DNA of 64,000 nt from Cylicocyclus nassatus (taxonomy: Eukaryota > Nematoda > Chromadorea > Rhabditida > Strongylidae), in NCBI GenBank assembly GCA_958299035.1, contig CATQJL010000001.1:23588653-23652652 (forward strand), in the 5' to 3' direction. The position numbers and the translations under genes were made by a program. The notes beneath the pieces are model-generated. The model had not been told where the DNA came from and did no database searches. It saw nothing but the letters and a program-made list of their open reading frames with translations. Positions 42,252 through 54,669 of the stretch are shown here, piece after piece. The number at the start of each line of letters is the position of its first letter. Position 1 is the first letter of the stretch.

Positions 42252-43435
42252 TTAAAGGCACCGTCCACCCAAATGAGGGTTGATGAGATTTCGGTGGCAT
42301 ACTAGTGTGGGCCCCCACACTAGGCAAACCCCCAAGTAGCGCCGCAAAATACTCCTTTCGAAGCGAGAAATCCGCTCCGGAAGGGACGTAACCGGAGGTG
42401 GTCACTCCGCCCACTTTGCAGGCGCGCTGATATACGCAGGGCGTCATTTGCAAACTAGTCACGGGCAATTGTGCAATCGATTGGGAGTATTAGGAAATGT
42501 AGAGCTAAAAGATATGGCATAGCATCGGGAACTAAGTCGATAATGTCTTTCTTGAAACTGTTTCAGTACTACTGCTAAGCCTTTCATATAGCTCAGTACA
42601 ACTATCGTTCAACAGTATACAGAATCAAACTGATGTTCCTTCATTCAAGCCATTCCTCTGAATAAATTATAAATGAAGTCAAAGATTCTGTGCACAACGC
42701 ACACATCACGGTAACAAACACACGGTCAATAGAGTTATACGATGAAAGTCATCATTATATGCCTGCACTTTTTGTCGGGTGGGCCAAGCTGATGGGGATT
42801 CACTTGTCTGCAAAACAAGTTCATCAAATAATTTGATAACACGTCAAGATCAACGCGCAGCAATAGCAAGTCAGCTGCACAGAAATACGTGACAGTTTAT
42901 TGCAATGATCCATTAGTCATGTAGCAGCGACGACAACGCGATCATTTTGACTACAAATAGTTTTTGAATTTGATGTGCATTGCAACAAAAAAAACTCACG
43001 TTCTCTTCGCATGTTCATCTTGTTTCATTGAGCACAAGCGTCACCTATAAAGAAAGATCATGTTCACATCAAGAAACAGCTATGCCGGATGCTGATGATA
43101 GTTGTAATCGCACAAAAACAACTTTGTCGTAAATTTGGTCATGACTGAATAAAAAACGAACGGTTAAGAATACTAATACACGAAATACCACTGAAAAGAC
43201 TCCGATTAGTCGCCTACGACGAGGCAGCGTACTGCGCTGTGCGTGTAGTATCCCCAACGGTGCGCTTGCAAAGTGGGCGGAGTGACCACCTCCGGTTACG
43301 TCCCTTCCGGAGCGGATTTCTCGCTTCGAAGGGAGTATTTTGCGGCGCTACCTGAGGGTTTGCCTAGTGTGGGGGCCCACACTAGTATGCCACCGAAATC
43401 TCATCAACCTCACTTTGGGTGGACGGTGCCTTTAA
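42252..43435. mobile_element. TIR element with 174-bp inverted ends (TTAAAGGCACCGTCC family)
   Basis: TTAAAGGCACCGTCCACCC at 42252 and its inverse ending at 43435 bound two arms of about 174 bp (42252-42425 and 43262-43435). The arms are nearly identical in inverted orientation and include the internal palindrome CTAGTGTGGGCCCCCACACTAG. The ~835-bp spacer is AT-rich and carries no transposase frame. It is either one 1.18-kb element or two MITE copies in opposite orientation. TTAA at the outer ends would suit a TTAA-targeting element. A diverged relative lies at 61152-61498. Confidence 0.65.
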
Positions 43436-43439
43436 AGGA

Positions 43440-46400
43440 AATTCAAGCACACTCCCTGACTATACCAATCATACAATCGTCAATCATCAATAAATTTGAA
43501 AAAAAAAGGACAAACAAAATTCAAAAAATACGATAACACATCTAGACCTCCTACTCATGGAAAGAGACACCGCAAACGACATTAGAATTTACTCAAGAAG
43601 TGGCTCTGACTGGCAAAACAAAGAAGAGGAGAAATCTAGGACGATCTACATTCGGAAGAAGCAGAAATAGATCTTTTTCTCAAAGGAAATCTGCAATTCC
43701 GCGGATATTTCGTGTCCAGACATATAGAGAATCTGTATCTGAACATTGCTGTACTATAGTCAGCATTGAATCATAACAGTTATGAGAGACAAAACGATAG
43801 CGTGCACCGTTCGCGATCGATCGTTTCTGTCGTCGACCATCGACGGAACGAGAATAGCAACGGACTAGAACTATTCGCTGAAGATTTGGAAATTGACTGC
43901 TACATGTGCCGAAGGGCTGTTGGAATCAAAAGCCAAAAAGGTTTCTGAAAACAGCTGTGCTCGAAAAAAGAACAGAATCAGCTGGAGACATAAAAGCAAT
44001 AGGGTCATTAAAGCGTTTAGTGGGCAATAGAATTGCAGTCTCTGCACGAACTCTCGAATGAAATGCATGGCTACAGCAAAAATACACATGATAGCTGAAC
44101 AAATAGAAGGGTAGCGATGGTTGTACAAAGAAAATGACGTGATCGCGTCCCACGCGCGCTTCATTAACGTTAATTACCACATTCAAGGATGATGTGAACA
44201 ATCAAGTTTAGAGGACGTCTGCAAGAGCATTTCATTGCCCACGTCAAGAAATGAATCTTTGGTACAAAAGAAAGAAAATGGGAGTACAAGAACATCGCTA
44301 GTCTGCTGAAAAAACTACTGAATAGATACAATTACCATTAAGAGCTTTTTTTCTCAATTTACAATTTTGCGTGCTTTGCAGACTAGCAAGAAATGGAATA
44401 TAGAGAAAGGCACAATTCTCCAGTTTTTCAATTCTGTGTTCAAAATGTCAACGCAGGCAAGGCCGCAGCTGCGTCCACAATGCCGGTGCGGTTGTGCGCG
44501 TCTCATGTGCACGTTTCGAAAGCTTGAGCTACACTAATTCAGGTAGTGTTTTCTTCACAACTCAGTAAATTCGAAATTAGCAGCAAAGGTGCACAAACAG
44601 CATCTCCCAGCCGAAAATAAGGTTCTAATCTTTCTAGACTAGATCTACACAGACCTCCAGATCTGTATAAACGGTGGGACCTTAGCAATTTACAGTTTCA
44701 AGCAATCCATCAAACAAAACTTTCAGCTCATAGTTTCCCATCAAAGGAAAGATTGTTGTCGCATATGAGACAAAACAAATTTTGTAGAAAACCCAAAATC
44801 CCTCTCCCAACAAAAGATCACGAGGCTCTAAGACTAGAAAACGATGTAATTTCAAGTCATAGTAACTGACCATTTCACTTGAAAATCTCTGAATCAAAAC
44901 AAGGGTAAGAACAAGGAGCAGTGACGTCATCCAACATTCTGGGAACTACATGCATATGTACGAACTCTAACACATCAACACTGTAGTAATAACCAACGAT
45001 TCAGATATGGGACGAGCGGGCACAAGATCAGATTAGTTTCAGGGCCACAGCCGCAATATAATCCGTCCGTGGATGCGAGGGAAAACACAGCGAAAGATCG
45101 AGAGAGAGAGTAGCCGTGAAATCAATGACGCTGTACGTGGTGGCGAATTGCTGCGCGTGCTGGGACTCCTGGAAAAGACAGGGGAGCAGCCTTTGAATAG
45201 CATATGTAAAATTCCTCCTTTGCGGGTAGAGAAGTATATGTCGCCGAATGTAGGACGGTTCCGCACGGGCTTTTTGGAAAAACGGACCTCCATGCATGTG
45301 GAAAGGTGCGTATTTGTCGCTGATGACTGCAAGGGCCCATTTTGGCGGCGTGTAGTCTTCTACCCCTACAGAAAAGATGCTGGTTGTTCAGACCTTGTAG
45401 GTGTGGAATTCCAGAAAGTTTTATAAGTGTTGTAGCCCTTGTGTTTAGCTGAATTTCGAAACGAATAGTTCTCTCGCTTTGGTTCAAGAACCAATCATTA
45501 ACATTTATTTTGGAAGCTCGTTTCAGAGCTTTTTTCCAAAATGAATCAAAATCAACCCTCACACTCAAGGAGACTGCTGCAAGAAGGTGTAGTCAACCCC
45601 GGAACAAAAAGCAACCTGCGGATTTCGAGCACTCGATTTAGCAATTTTTGCTGGGACCAGCGTCCACTCTATTTAGCAAGAAGGCTTCACATCAGGAGGC
45701 AACTGTGGGACTTTGCTAGCTGCACTTATTTTTGCGCTCTACATTCTGCGGAAAAACAGGGGATGGGGTGAGGGCAGATGCATGACCTTACGCCAGTAAC
45801 ATTGTCCCAGGAGTGATGGCTCTTGCAGTGGTTGGCGTCACGTTGCGGCATCGGTCTACGAAAAATTTGCGCTGGTTATGTCTAACCATACCCTAGCGAG
45901 AACATTTCGGGATGAAGTCACTCTGATCAGCTTGAGGTCTAGCTTAGTAGAACCGGTTCCGCTAGTAATCCAGCGATGGCACTGGTCCCCAGGTGAAAGC
46001 TTCCTCTTTCCGTCATTTGCATGCGTACCCTAGTGCAATAAAGGGCTGGGGCGGTGTGTCACGAAGTCCACAGAGTGAGTTGCAACCATGTCTTTGCATA
46101 ACACACGCATAAAGTGCGTAGGTCCACCATGCACATCGTTTGATACGCGCATCTTCCAGAAATTGCGCGTCAAACAAATCTACCCGGTTTTCGATCCGCA
46201 TTACCGAGCGATATCCAGTCTGCGAAATTGTGAATTTATTTGACAAGTAAGTCTGCAGGCTGCGAGCCTTGGCTGAAAAGTGATCCAGAAATTCTATTGC
46301 TTTGCGAAAACGGCGCCGCAAAGCATTGATAGCGGTCAATTTGTCAAGCTTCTATCCAACCATATGAGCAAATTCTTGATCACAGATCACGGTATCCCTA

Positions 46401-47355
46401 CTTCTGAAGACGACTATCAAGAAAATCAGAAACTGATTCAAATTCGCATTTGTTCTTCAGCAGAAAAGTTTCTCCTTTCCAAAGTTAGGCACACGCCATA
46501 GTTGTTCCACTTGATCTACTCAATCCACTTGATCCGCTTGATCTACTTGATCCACTTCGTGTAGAACGCGCCTTGCATAATTTGTCATTTGGTTCGCCTA
46601 GGTAGAAAAAACTTTGTAGTGTTTTGGTATGCTCAGACTGTCGATGGGATACCTTCGGAGGGCAAATTGGGGGGTGGCCGGGTCTCCTCGGCGGGGGTTC
46701 GCCACTCGTTCTCCAGAGCCCTCCCATATTTGTGCTCCGGATGTCTCCCAAAAGCCTATTTCGCTTCGGAAACCTTGCGTCCGCTGACACACTGTAGCTA
46801 GTTTGAAATTGAACTAGGCATACTGTAGCTACCCCTACTTAACCTAGAAAGCCCTATTTTAGCCCCTTGAGCCATCCCAAACTACCCCTAGACATCCAAT
46901 CCCCACTTCAAACTACTTATCCAAAAAAGCGAACACTACTAGACACAAAACTATATATTTGTACCATTAAAGTGGCAGACACAATTTGGTAATGAATGAG
47001 AATGAGATGGAAAAAACACGATGATAACAGAAGAAGCACTCGTTTTGCAGACGGAAAAATATTGAAAGAGATCTAAATAAGATAAGACAAAAATTCACAT
47101 ATAAGAAATCGGTCGGTGTCATGAACAACAAATAAAACATGAGAATAATTAGGGGAGACACAGAAGATATAAGGCAGAAATGAACAAAAAAAGATTAGAA
47201 AAGAGTGAAAATATTGAGTGAATTCGGAGGCCGGGGAACTGAAAAGAAATCATTTTCCTTGGAGCGCAGAGCCATGTCTTGTGAAACAGACAATTGAGAA
47301 GTAAAGATTGACGAAAGCCTAGACACATAACGGCATATAATTTCAAGTGTACATA
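43440..47355. other. No recognised gene
   Basis: Several open frames (45073-45426 plus, 45122-45568 minus, 46013-46339 minus) reach 108-148 codons in locally GC-richer DNA but overlap in opposing phases and show no domain. An imperfect 9-bp repeat (CTTGATCYA) sits at about 46505-46557. No gene is called. Confidence 0.3.
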
Positions 47356-47357
47356 TA

Positions 47358-48039
47358 CAGGGTGTTTGTAAAGTGTGTATACACTGTTTGATTGTTAATA
47401 TCTTTCTTCTCAACAAGTCTTTTGCCTTGCTTCAGGTACCGTTTTGTAGAGCTGGCTTCAACTTAGATTCACAGTATGGAGCGATTCACCGATGTCTCTT
47501 CGTTACTGTAGGATTACGGTAAGATCTTCTAACATGTGAATCCATTGCAAAATATGCCATTTGACAATTTTTTTTCAAAAAATCTGTAAAATCGTGTACT
47601 GGGGTTTTGCGCACGCTGATTCTAGTGCGCAACCTTTTACGAGTGTTTTCAGCTTTTTGCGGTGTAATCACGTTTCTGACAGATGCCAGGAAATCGCCTG
47701 TTATGGTTACCTGGGATAACTTTGGAAAGAAGTACCACAGTAAAGTGGGAGTTTCATATTCGAAATCAGCGGCTTTCATTACCATAGTATAAGAGTATAA
47801 GAGTTTATGGCTTGTTTAGTTTTGTTCTTAGGCAAAATATGACTTCCAACGGTCTAAAATCCTTGTCAAAGTTCCTACCGTAATCCTACAGTAATGAAGA
47901 GCGATCGGTGATTCGCTCATTATTGTAAATCTAAGCTGAAGCCAGCTCTACAAAACGGTGCCTGAAGCAAGGCAAGAGACTTGTTGGAAAGAAAGATATT
48001 AACGATCAAACAGTGTATACATACTTTACTGACACCCTG
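47358..48039. mobile_element. Mariner-type MITE, copy 2
   Basis: A 682-bp element flanked by TA (47356-47357, 48040-48041). It begins CAGGGTGTTTGTAAAGTGTG and ends ACTTTACTGACACCCTG. The long arms share gtttgatygttaatatctttc, caggtaccgttttgtagagc and actgtaggattacgg with the copy at 24953-25623. There is no transposase frame. Confidence 0.7.
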
Positions 48040-48761
48040 TACATCAATAACTCACCTTTTGTAAAGAGATTTTCAACTCCCTTGAGAGGCACCGTGCAAG
48101 GTCAAACTGTTGCAACCTAGCTCACTTCACAGAACAAATCCGCACCTCTTCACACAATCCACCAAACGGAAACCAGCAGATACGAGTCACACAGCTACCT
48201 GCAATTAAATGCAGGACATTGTGTTGACATTAACCAAACTATAATAATGCTGCGATAGAGAAGTTTGGAGACAGCACTCGTTTTCGAACGCCTAAGAGAC
48301 TCTAATACCGCAGTCACAATTTTCGCCAAACGTCGACGTCAGCCAATAAAAGTTATCATACCAATCTTGGTTAAGCTCAGCAATCCCACCGAAAAGTGCA
48401 TATAACAATGCCAAGATTCAAGGAAAGAACCTTTACCGTACTAAGAGTCACAATTTTAGTAGTAAGCTTGCAGCAAATGAGTGCATGATCAAATAGAGGA
48501 CTGCAGAAAACTCGAAGATTTGAGATAAATCACAAACTTCTTAGAAAAAAATCGAGGTGGTTATCTACTTGAGAGAAAAAGTGAAGTAGGAAGGAAAGGA
48601 GAGCAAATTCAAAAAGTGCGGCAACCAAGAGCCACTCCTAGGAGATATGAGAAAATATATCAGAAAGTGAAGAGGCATGTAAACAAAAATGTATGGAATT
48701 CTTCCAACTATGCGCCATACCTTGGATAAGCCGGCGTTTCAAGGAATTGAGATAGCTTCTA

Positions 48762-49679
48762 TTAGGTTGATGCAAAAGAAATGGCCGATTTTCCAAGCCT
48801 TTTTTCAGGGCAACTTTTTCCATCAATACTTTTCCTTTACAATGGATGTAGTATGTTGTCGCGAAGCTGTTTTCATGCTCTATCTAACGGTGCTTGAAAC
48901 GGGCTCTCATCCTCATCTGTTATAAAGTTACTAAGCTTCAAATAACCGCATTCAAATTCAGAATTTCATTGCATTCAGTTTTCCTGCCAGAATTCAAGCG
49001 CGTATCAATGGGATTTCTTCAAAAATTTAGCTATTGTATATAATAAAAAATTTCTACATTATGCATACTCAACTGCATTCTTTGAAGTTATCCAGACTGA
49101 GATATCGGCGCCTAAACATGGGTAGCTGTTGCGGTCATTTTATGACCAATAATTTTCTTCTGAGGAAGTCAGTCGCCGAAGCTTTGCTCAATTCTGTAAG
49201 CGTAGAGCTAGGACATTTATTATCAGTTTTTGCAATTACATCCAGCTGTTCAGTACGTAGAAATTCAGAAAAATCTGTATTCCGGATTTTGAGGCACACT
49301 GAAAAAATGTTGAAAAAAATTAGAAATTTTAAATTTCAAGTTTTTCTTTCTCGCAAACTTTTCTGTCCGACTTCTTTTCATTGTATTTTGCACTACTAAC
49401 TTGCGGCTACAAGATAGGCCACTTGTCATTCATACTTAGAAACTTTGAAGGAAGTTATGAATTGTCAAAAACAAGGTTCCCGCAGAAGAACCTTTTTTGT
49501 CTTTTAGTCCGTATTTCTCTTCCCGTTTATGGTTTGAGTATAAATAGTATGCGCTGTGTTGCAAAAGGTATGCGGCTTCTGCGAGTCTTAACCGCATTCA
49601 GAAATGTGGATCTTTTAGAGAGTTATAGCACATCAAAGTGAGATTTCGCACATTGGCCATTCCTTTTGCATCGACCTAA
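48762..49679. mobile_element. Mariner-type TIR element, 918 bp
   Basis: Starts TTAGGTTGATGCAAAAGAAA after TA and ends with the inverse of TTAGGTCGATGCAAAAGGAA before TA, so inverted ends of about 30 bp with a TA target are visible. Internal open frames (49034-49399, 49381-49641) do not look like a mariner transposase with its DD34D motif. It is probably non-autonomous or decayed. Confidence 0.6.
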
Positions 49680-49681
49680 TA

Positions 49682-52600
49682 AAAAGAACACTACTCTAAC
49701 CTGCTGCATAGAGCGATTCCTGATGCGGAATCTCCTGGTGAGGCATCGCATGCTCGATTTCTTCGTGAAAAAGGCATACAGCCTGGCGCAAAATCGGAAG
49801 TTTTCACGTCCTTTCCAAGGCAAGCTTTAATGCCTCATGAGAGAAAATTGGCAGTACAACAGCATATACCCGCTTAGGGGAATTTCATTACTAGACACAT
49901 ACTATCAACAAAATTGAAATAGCTTCCAAAAAGAACACTACTCTATACCAGCTGTATAGAGTGCTGCTCTAGACTCAATTTCACTAACCTAGAGGATCGG
50001 CAGTGTTTATCAAGCGTTTTGCGACCCTCGGCTGTTCGTAATCGTTGCGTTCGGCGACCCTCGGCTGTTGGTGAATGTTGGAAATTGTTACCTCAGGAGC
50101 TCAAACCACCAGCTACAGTAATGACCCTTGAAGCAAATTCCACTCATTCATGTCTTGCGATGACATGCTCGTCTCCGGCAATGTGATTATCGATACTGGC
50201 AGTGCATACGGATTTGATAAAGCCGAAAACACAAACGTTGTTTTGTTTGCATGATCCTAGAATCACTTACACCAACTATAAATCAAACCTTTTTCAGCTT
50301 TTTTCAATTTTCTTCAGCCTCGATTGGAAAACAATTAATGTAGGCCACAGCTTACAACAACTTCAAAAAATGAAAAAAAAAACTTTGGCTTTGATCCATA
50401 CTTCATGAAATAAAATAAAATACATATGAACAAAACGTTCAGAAATAAAGCACGAATTTGCATTAGATGGCCAAGAAGTGCAAAGTGGATTCCGCTAAAC
50501 ACCGTTTGGGAAGTGTTTAGCACGCTGAAGCATGAATGTGGTTAAACTGCGCACAACAGCGTCATTTTCTTGTGTTGCGGTGGGGTGCCCGCCGCAGCTC
50601 TCCTCAACGTTCTTCGGGACTTCCTAGTACGTCTGAGAATGTCGTAGAGGACGCTCAAACATGGCGCGAATACTTAAGATCGATTTGAAGATTGAACTTC
50701 ATATGCGCAAAAATTAACTACACCAGTTTCATTTATGGCTGAATTTGAGATTATGACTCACCACATTTTGAGGTCTGAAAGGGCGTAGTTCCGCGTATGT
50801 ACGTGGAAATGGTGCTAAGATGTGCTTGACACACTCAGCACAAGTGATAATACGTGCTTTCCAATCAGATTGTTTGAGGCTTTTATCGCTGTTGATTGTA
50901 GTCGCTTATTAACTGAAAATCAAAACATAATATATCCTTATCGAATCTACATACGCACTGACAAAGCGAAGCGAGATAATGGCTACCTCACTCATTTTCT
51001 TAATTACTTACACCATTCAAATTGCGTAGATCTTTAAAGCAAAAAAGCCTACTCAAAATCTATCACATTCATAGGTACGACAGTTTATAACCCACCACAA
51101 ACAAACGCATAAACTTACGTTGATCGAGTCCAATTTTCAAATCCAAGTTTTTAAAGCCCGGTTTGTGCAGCCGCACGCACTAGGGATACTTGAAAAACAA
51201 CTTTGTTTGAGGATGCTAATCGATGTTCAAAGCCTCGAGTTCTGCAGTTCTGGTCGATAATGTTCACGAAAGACGGCGTCAAGGAGTGAACGAGCGTGAG
51301 CGTGCAAGAGCCAATGAGCTGCTGGTGAAGTTTTCTTTTTCAGGCGTATGTGACACCGTGTCAAATTCGAAATTCGCATTGTTCAGTGGAGATTGAGTAA
51401 TGTAGAGATAACCAAAACAGAAAGCATTCCATCATCGTTAAACGCTTGTAGCCAATCTACCATGTGTCTTGTTCTACCTGATGAAAGCATGCAAAGTGTC
51501 TCTTGATAGTGATACATTCGAGAGGCCTCGGATTCTGGAAATAAAGACACATCGTTAGCAGCGTTGGGGTATTACTGAATTTTTCTGTGGTTTCTCAGTC
51601 CCATTCTCTCTCACTTGTAATGACACTTCCCGTTGCACCTCGTAAACACAAAAATGTGCCTTATGCCTTTTTATTGGTTCTTCACTTACCGCAATAGGTG
51701 CAACTTGTGCCAACAAAATCAAGATAAATCAAGTTCTTTCGCCCCAGCACGACAAGATCTTTGCTTGTTTGATTCTTTGAAGCGACCCGAATATTCAAAA
51801 TACTTGCACGACAGTTCACATAAAACTCAAACAATACATGGAAGAAACTCGTGTTAGCTAACTTTTACTACACTCGTCTTGTCTTGTCTTTGTCCAATCG
51901 TGTATCGCAAATCCATTTGCAGTGAATACTTCAGAATACAGCGAATTTTTCATTAAAAATAGACTCTCTGCCCATTTGAATGACAGATTGTGTTGTTTGC
52001 CATGGTGCGCACACTGTGCTGATTACTAAATCATGCGTTTTCCAGGAAAATAATCTGTAAGTATTGTAAAAAACATTTGGTTGCTGGCAGAGGTTGATAG
52101 CTAAAACAGTTTGTGTTGAACGTTATCGATGTTTCCATAGCGATGGAGGGCCAGAGCGAAATGAAGTTCTGTCGAAAGAGATTACAAGAATTTTGTCGAA
52201 CTTGCCTGAAACTCACCCTTTTTCGTTTACATTTGAAACGAAGTGCTTACCTTTACATAGATCATCGTATTTCTCCCGTTTTTGTAGACCATTAATTGTG
52301 TGTTTCTGCAGATTATAGAATGCGTGAAGAGCGCGAAAATTCGCAAACAGAGAATAGATTACAAGGATGAAAATGATTCAGGGGCAAACATATTATAGTA
52401 ACAACTGATTGTAATGGAAAAGGACGCGGTGCACAAGAAGAGAGGAGAAAATTGTAGGCGATTTCTTAGCTTTCAACAGGACTACACACCGACTAACTGT
52501 TTATTGCATTACAACACAAAAAAGACAATAGTAAGAGAGTAAAAAAAGATATGTAATGGGCATACGCGAGGATAAGCGGAGCGAGAAGAAAACATAAAAG

Positions 52601-52741
52601 GGGGCTGAACGCAGACACGAGGATGGTGTCATGGCCGGCTGAAGAAGGAATGAATTTCGACACGCAATGTATCACCCGCGGCCACGTTCTCGGCGGGACC
52701 GCCTACGGCAAAGTTGCGTCCATCGAGAGCACGCGGCGCTC
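49682..52741. other. No recognised gene
   Basis: A phrase of about 35 bp (aaaaagaacactactct..ac..gctg.atagag) is repeated near 49681 and 49929. Otherwise only short unsupported frames are seen. Confidence 0.3.
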
Positions 52742-53166
52742 AGGGATCGTTCAGACCGCGCCGGAACCCGCCCAAACCCGCCCGACTACGTCCGAATCCG
52801 CCCGAATACGTCCAAACGCCCAAACGCGCCCAAATACGTCCGAACCCGCCTGAACTGCCAATGCGCAGCAGGTTGCATGCAAATTGGCATATTGGAGCAC
52901 GCGTGGAATACTGCGCGCGTAGTGCATATATCTTAGTCACAAGTAGCCCGACGTTAATACCGATCTTTTTTGAAATTACTCCGATATTAGAAGGATCAAT
53001 CGCACGCATACTCCAATATGCCAATTTGCATGCAACCTGCTGCGCATTGGCAGTTCAGGCGGGTTCGGACGTATTTAAGCGGGTTTGGGCGTTTGGACGT
53101 ATTCGGGCGGATTCGGACGTAGTCGGGCGGGTTTGGGCGGGTTCCGGCGCGGTCTGAACGATCCCT
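52742..53166. mobile_element. Palindromic GC-rich TIR element, 425 bp
   Basis: The left end AGGGATCGTTCAGACCGCGC and its exact inverse at the right bound inverted arms of about 170 bp each. The arms are rich in imperfect copies of CCCGCC and ACGTCCGAA. An AT-rich loop lies at about 52913-52993. No coding capacity of its own; open frames through the arms are by-products of the repeat. Confidence 0.65.
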
Positions 53167-53585
53167 TAGAAGGGCGCTCAAATGCCCTCCCCCCTTCCGA
53201 CTTCCACATGATTGTCCGATTGCGTGAGTAGCCGCGAATTGGTTGCTGGAATAAGTTTATGACATATTCAAAATTAAGCGTTTTCAAGCCCTCGATAATT
53301 ATCTGAAACAAAAGTTGGCGAATTCCAAAATGAAGGTTACCGCGAGATGAAGGCGCAGAAGCACTAGTCGATTGGGTACGAACTGGGCGAGCGTGTACTT
53401 TCACCGTTTTGAATCTCCTCTTCATGCGCTCTGCGGCATAAAGCAAAGTTTGCTTTTGAATCATTGCGCTTTCGTCATGCAGTAGTAGCCTATACATGAT
53501 TCAAAAACGAAAACTCTTGATTGTTGAAAATTTACATACGGTGGTTACTTGATGCTGTGGTTACGAACATGATACTTATTTCGTA

Positions 53586-54668
53586 CTAGCTGGCTTACCC
53601 GGCTCCGCCGTATCCGGACCAAACTTGGCACACATACACTTCGGGCCCCGGCGGGTGTCACAGTCCACTTTTCGTTATCGATCGATGTCGATTTTACCGA
53701 TTTTTACCGATTTTTTTTTGCAGAGTTCACCTACAGGGCTAGGAGTTGGCACAGGGGGGGAAGTGAGCATGGGGATTCCGAATACAATATTAGTTTTCAG
53801 AATTATCGAATACTTTTATTGATTTTATCGATTTTTTGTAAATTTTGACATGCGAGGCTGGGATTCTGCACAGGGGGTAATCGAGCATGCTGATTACGAA
53901 CACAATATTAGTTTTCAGGATCGTCCATTACTTTTATCGATTTTCTCGATTTTTTTTGTAAAGTTTGACCTGCGGGGCTGGGAGTTTGCACAGGGGGGTA
54001 ATCGAGCATGCAGATTACGAATACAATATTAGTTTTCAAGATCGTCCATTACTTTTATCGAATTTATCGATTTTTTGAAAATTTGAGCTAGGGGGCTGGA
54101 ATTTGGCACAGGGGTGTAATCGAGCATGCTGATCACCCCCCTTGGGGATGATCAGCATGCTCGATTACCCCCCTGTGCCAACTCTCAGCCCCCTAGCTCA
54201 AACTTTGCAGAAAAATCGATAAAATCGATAAAAGTAATCGATAATCCCGAAAACCAATATTGTATTCGGAATCCCCATGCTTGATTACCCTCCTGTGCCA
54301 ACTCCCAGCCTCGTAGTTCAAACTTTGCAAAAAAATCGATAAAATCGATAAAAGTAATCGATAATCCTGAAAACCAATATTGTATTCGGAATCCCCATGC
54401 TCGATTACCCCCCTGTGCCAACTCCCAGCCCCGTAGGTGAACTCAGCAAAAAAATCGATAAAAATCGATAAAATCGATATCGATCGATGACGAAAAGTAG
54501 CCTATGACACCCGCCGGGGCCCGTAGTGTATGTGTACCAAGTTTGGTCCGGATCGGTTTAGAAATGGAATTTTCTATCCGGAACATACGTACAGACAGAC
54601 AGACATACAGACAGACAGACAGACATACAGACAGACAGACAAACAGACATTCAGCTTTATATATAAGA
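53586..54668 (-). mobile_element. Non-autonomous Helitron, copy 2, with internal palindrome
   Basis: On the minus strand the 5' end is A|TCTTATATATAAAGCTG (starting 54668) and the 3' end is CTAG|T at 53586 after the GGCGGAGCCGGGTAAGCC hairpin. Between them the internal part is present twice in inverted orientation, with arms at about 53611-54137 and 54147-54552 centred near 54142. Each arm has several ~115-bp tandem units (four in one, three in the other). A (ACAG)n microsatellite marks the 5' side at 54590-54655. Confidence 0.72.
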
Positions 54669-54669
54669 T

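Noticed and set aside
45073..45568. Open frames of 117 (plus) and 148 (minus) codons overlapping each other
   Set aside because: Both strands are open over the same GC-richer stretch, there are no domains or splice partners, and composition alone can explain it.
46013..46339. 108-codon minus-strand frame considered as a retroelement remnant
   Set aside because: No reverse transcriptase, integrase or protease motif could be identified.
46485..46790. Gly/Ser-rich minus-strand frame
   Set aside because: The SGSS-type run comes from the 9-bp CTTGATCYA repeat read in one phase; not evidence for a gene.
49034..49641. Frames inside the 918-bp mariner-type element as transposase
   Set aside because: No helix-turn-helix or DD34D-type signature was seen in any phase.
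52493..53157. Pro/Arg/Asn-rich frames around 52.7-53.2 kb
   Set aside because: They are readings of the CCCGCC/ACGTCCGAA repeat in the palindromic element.
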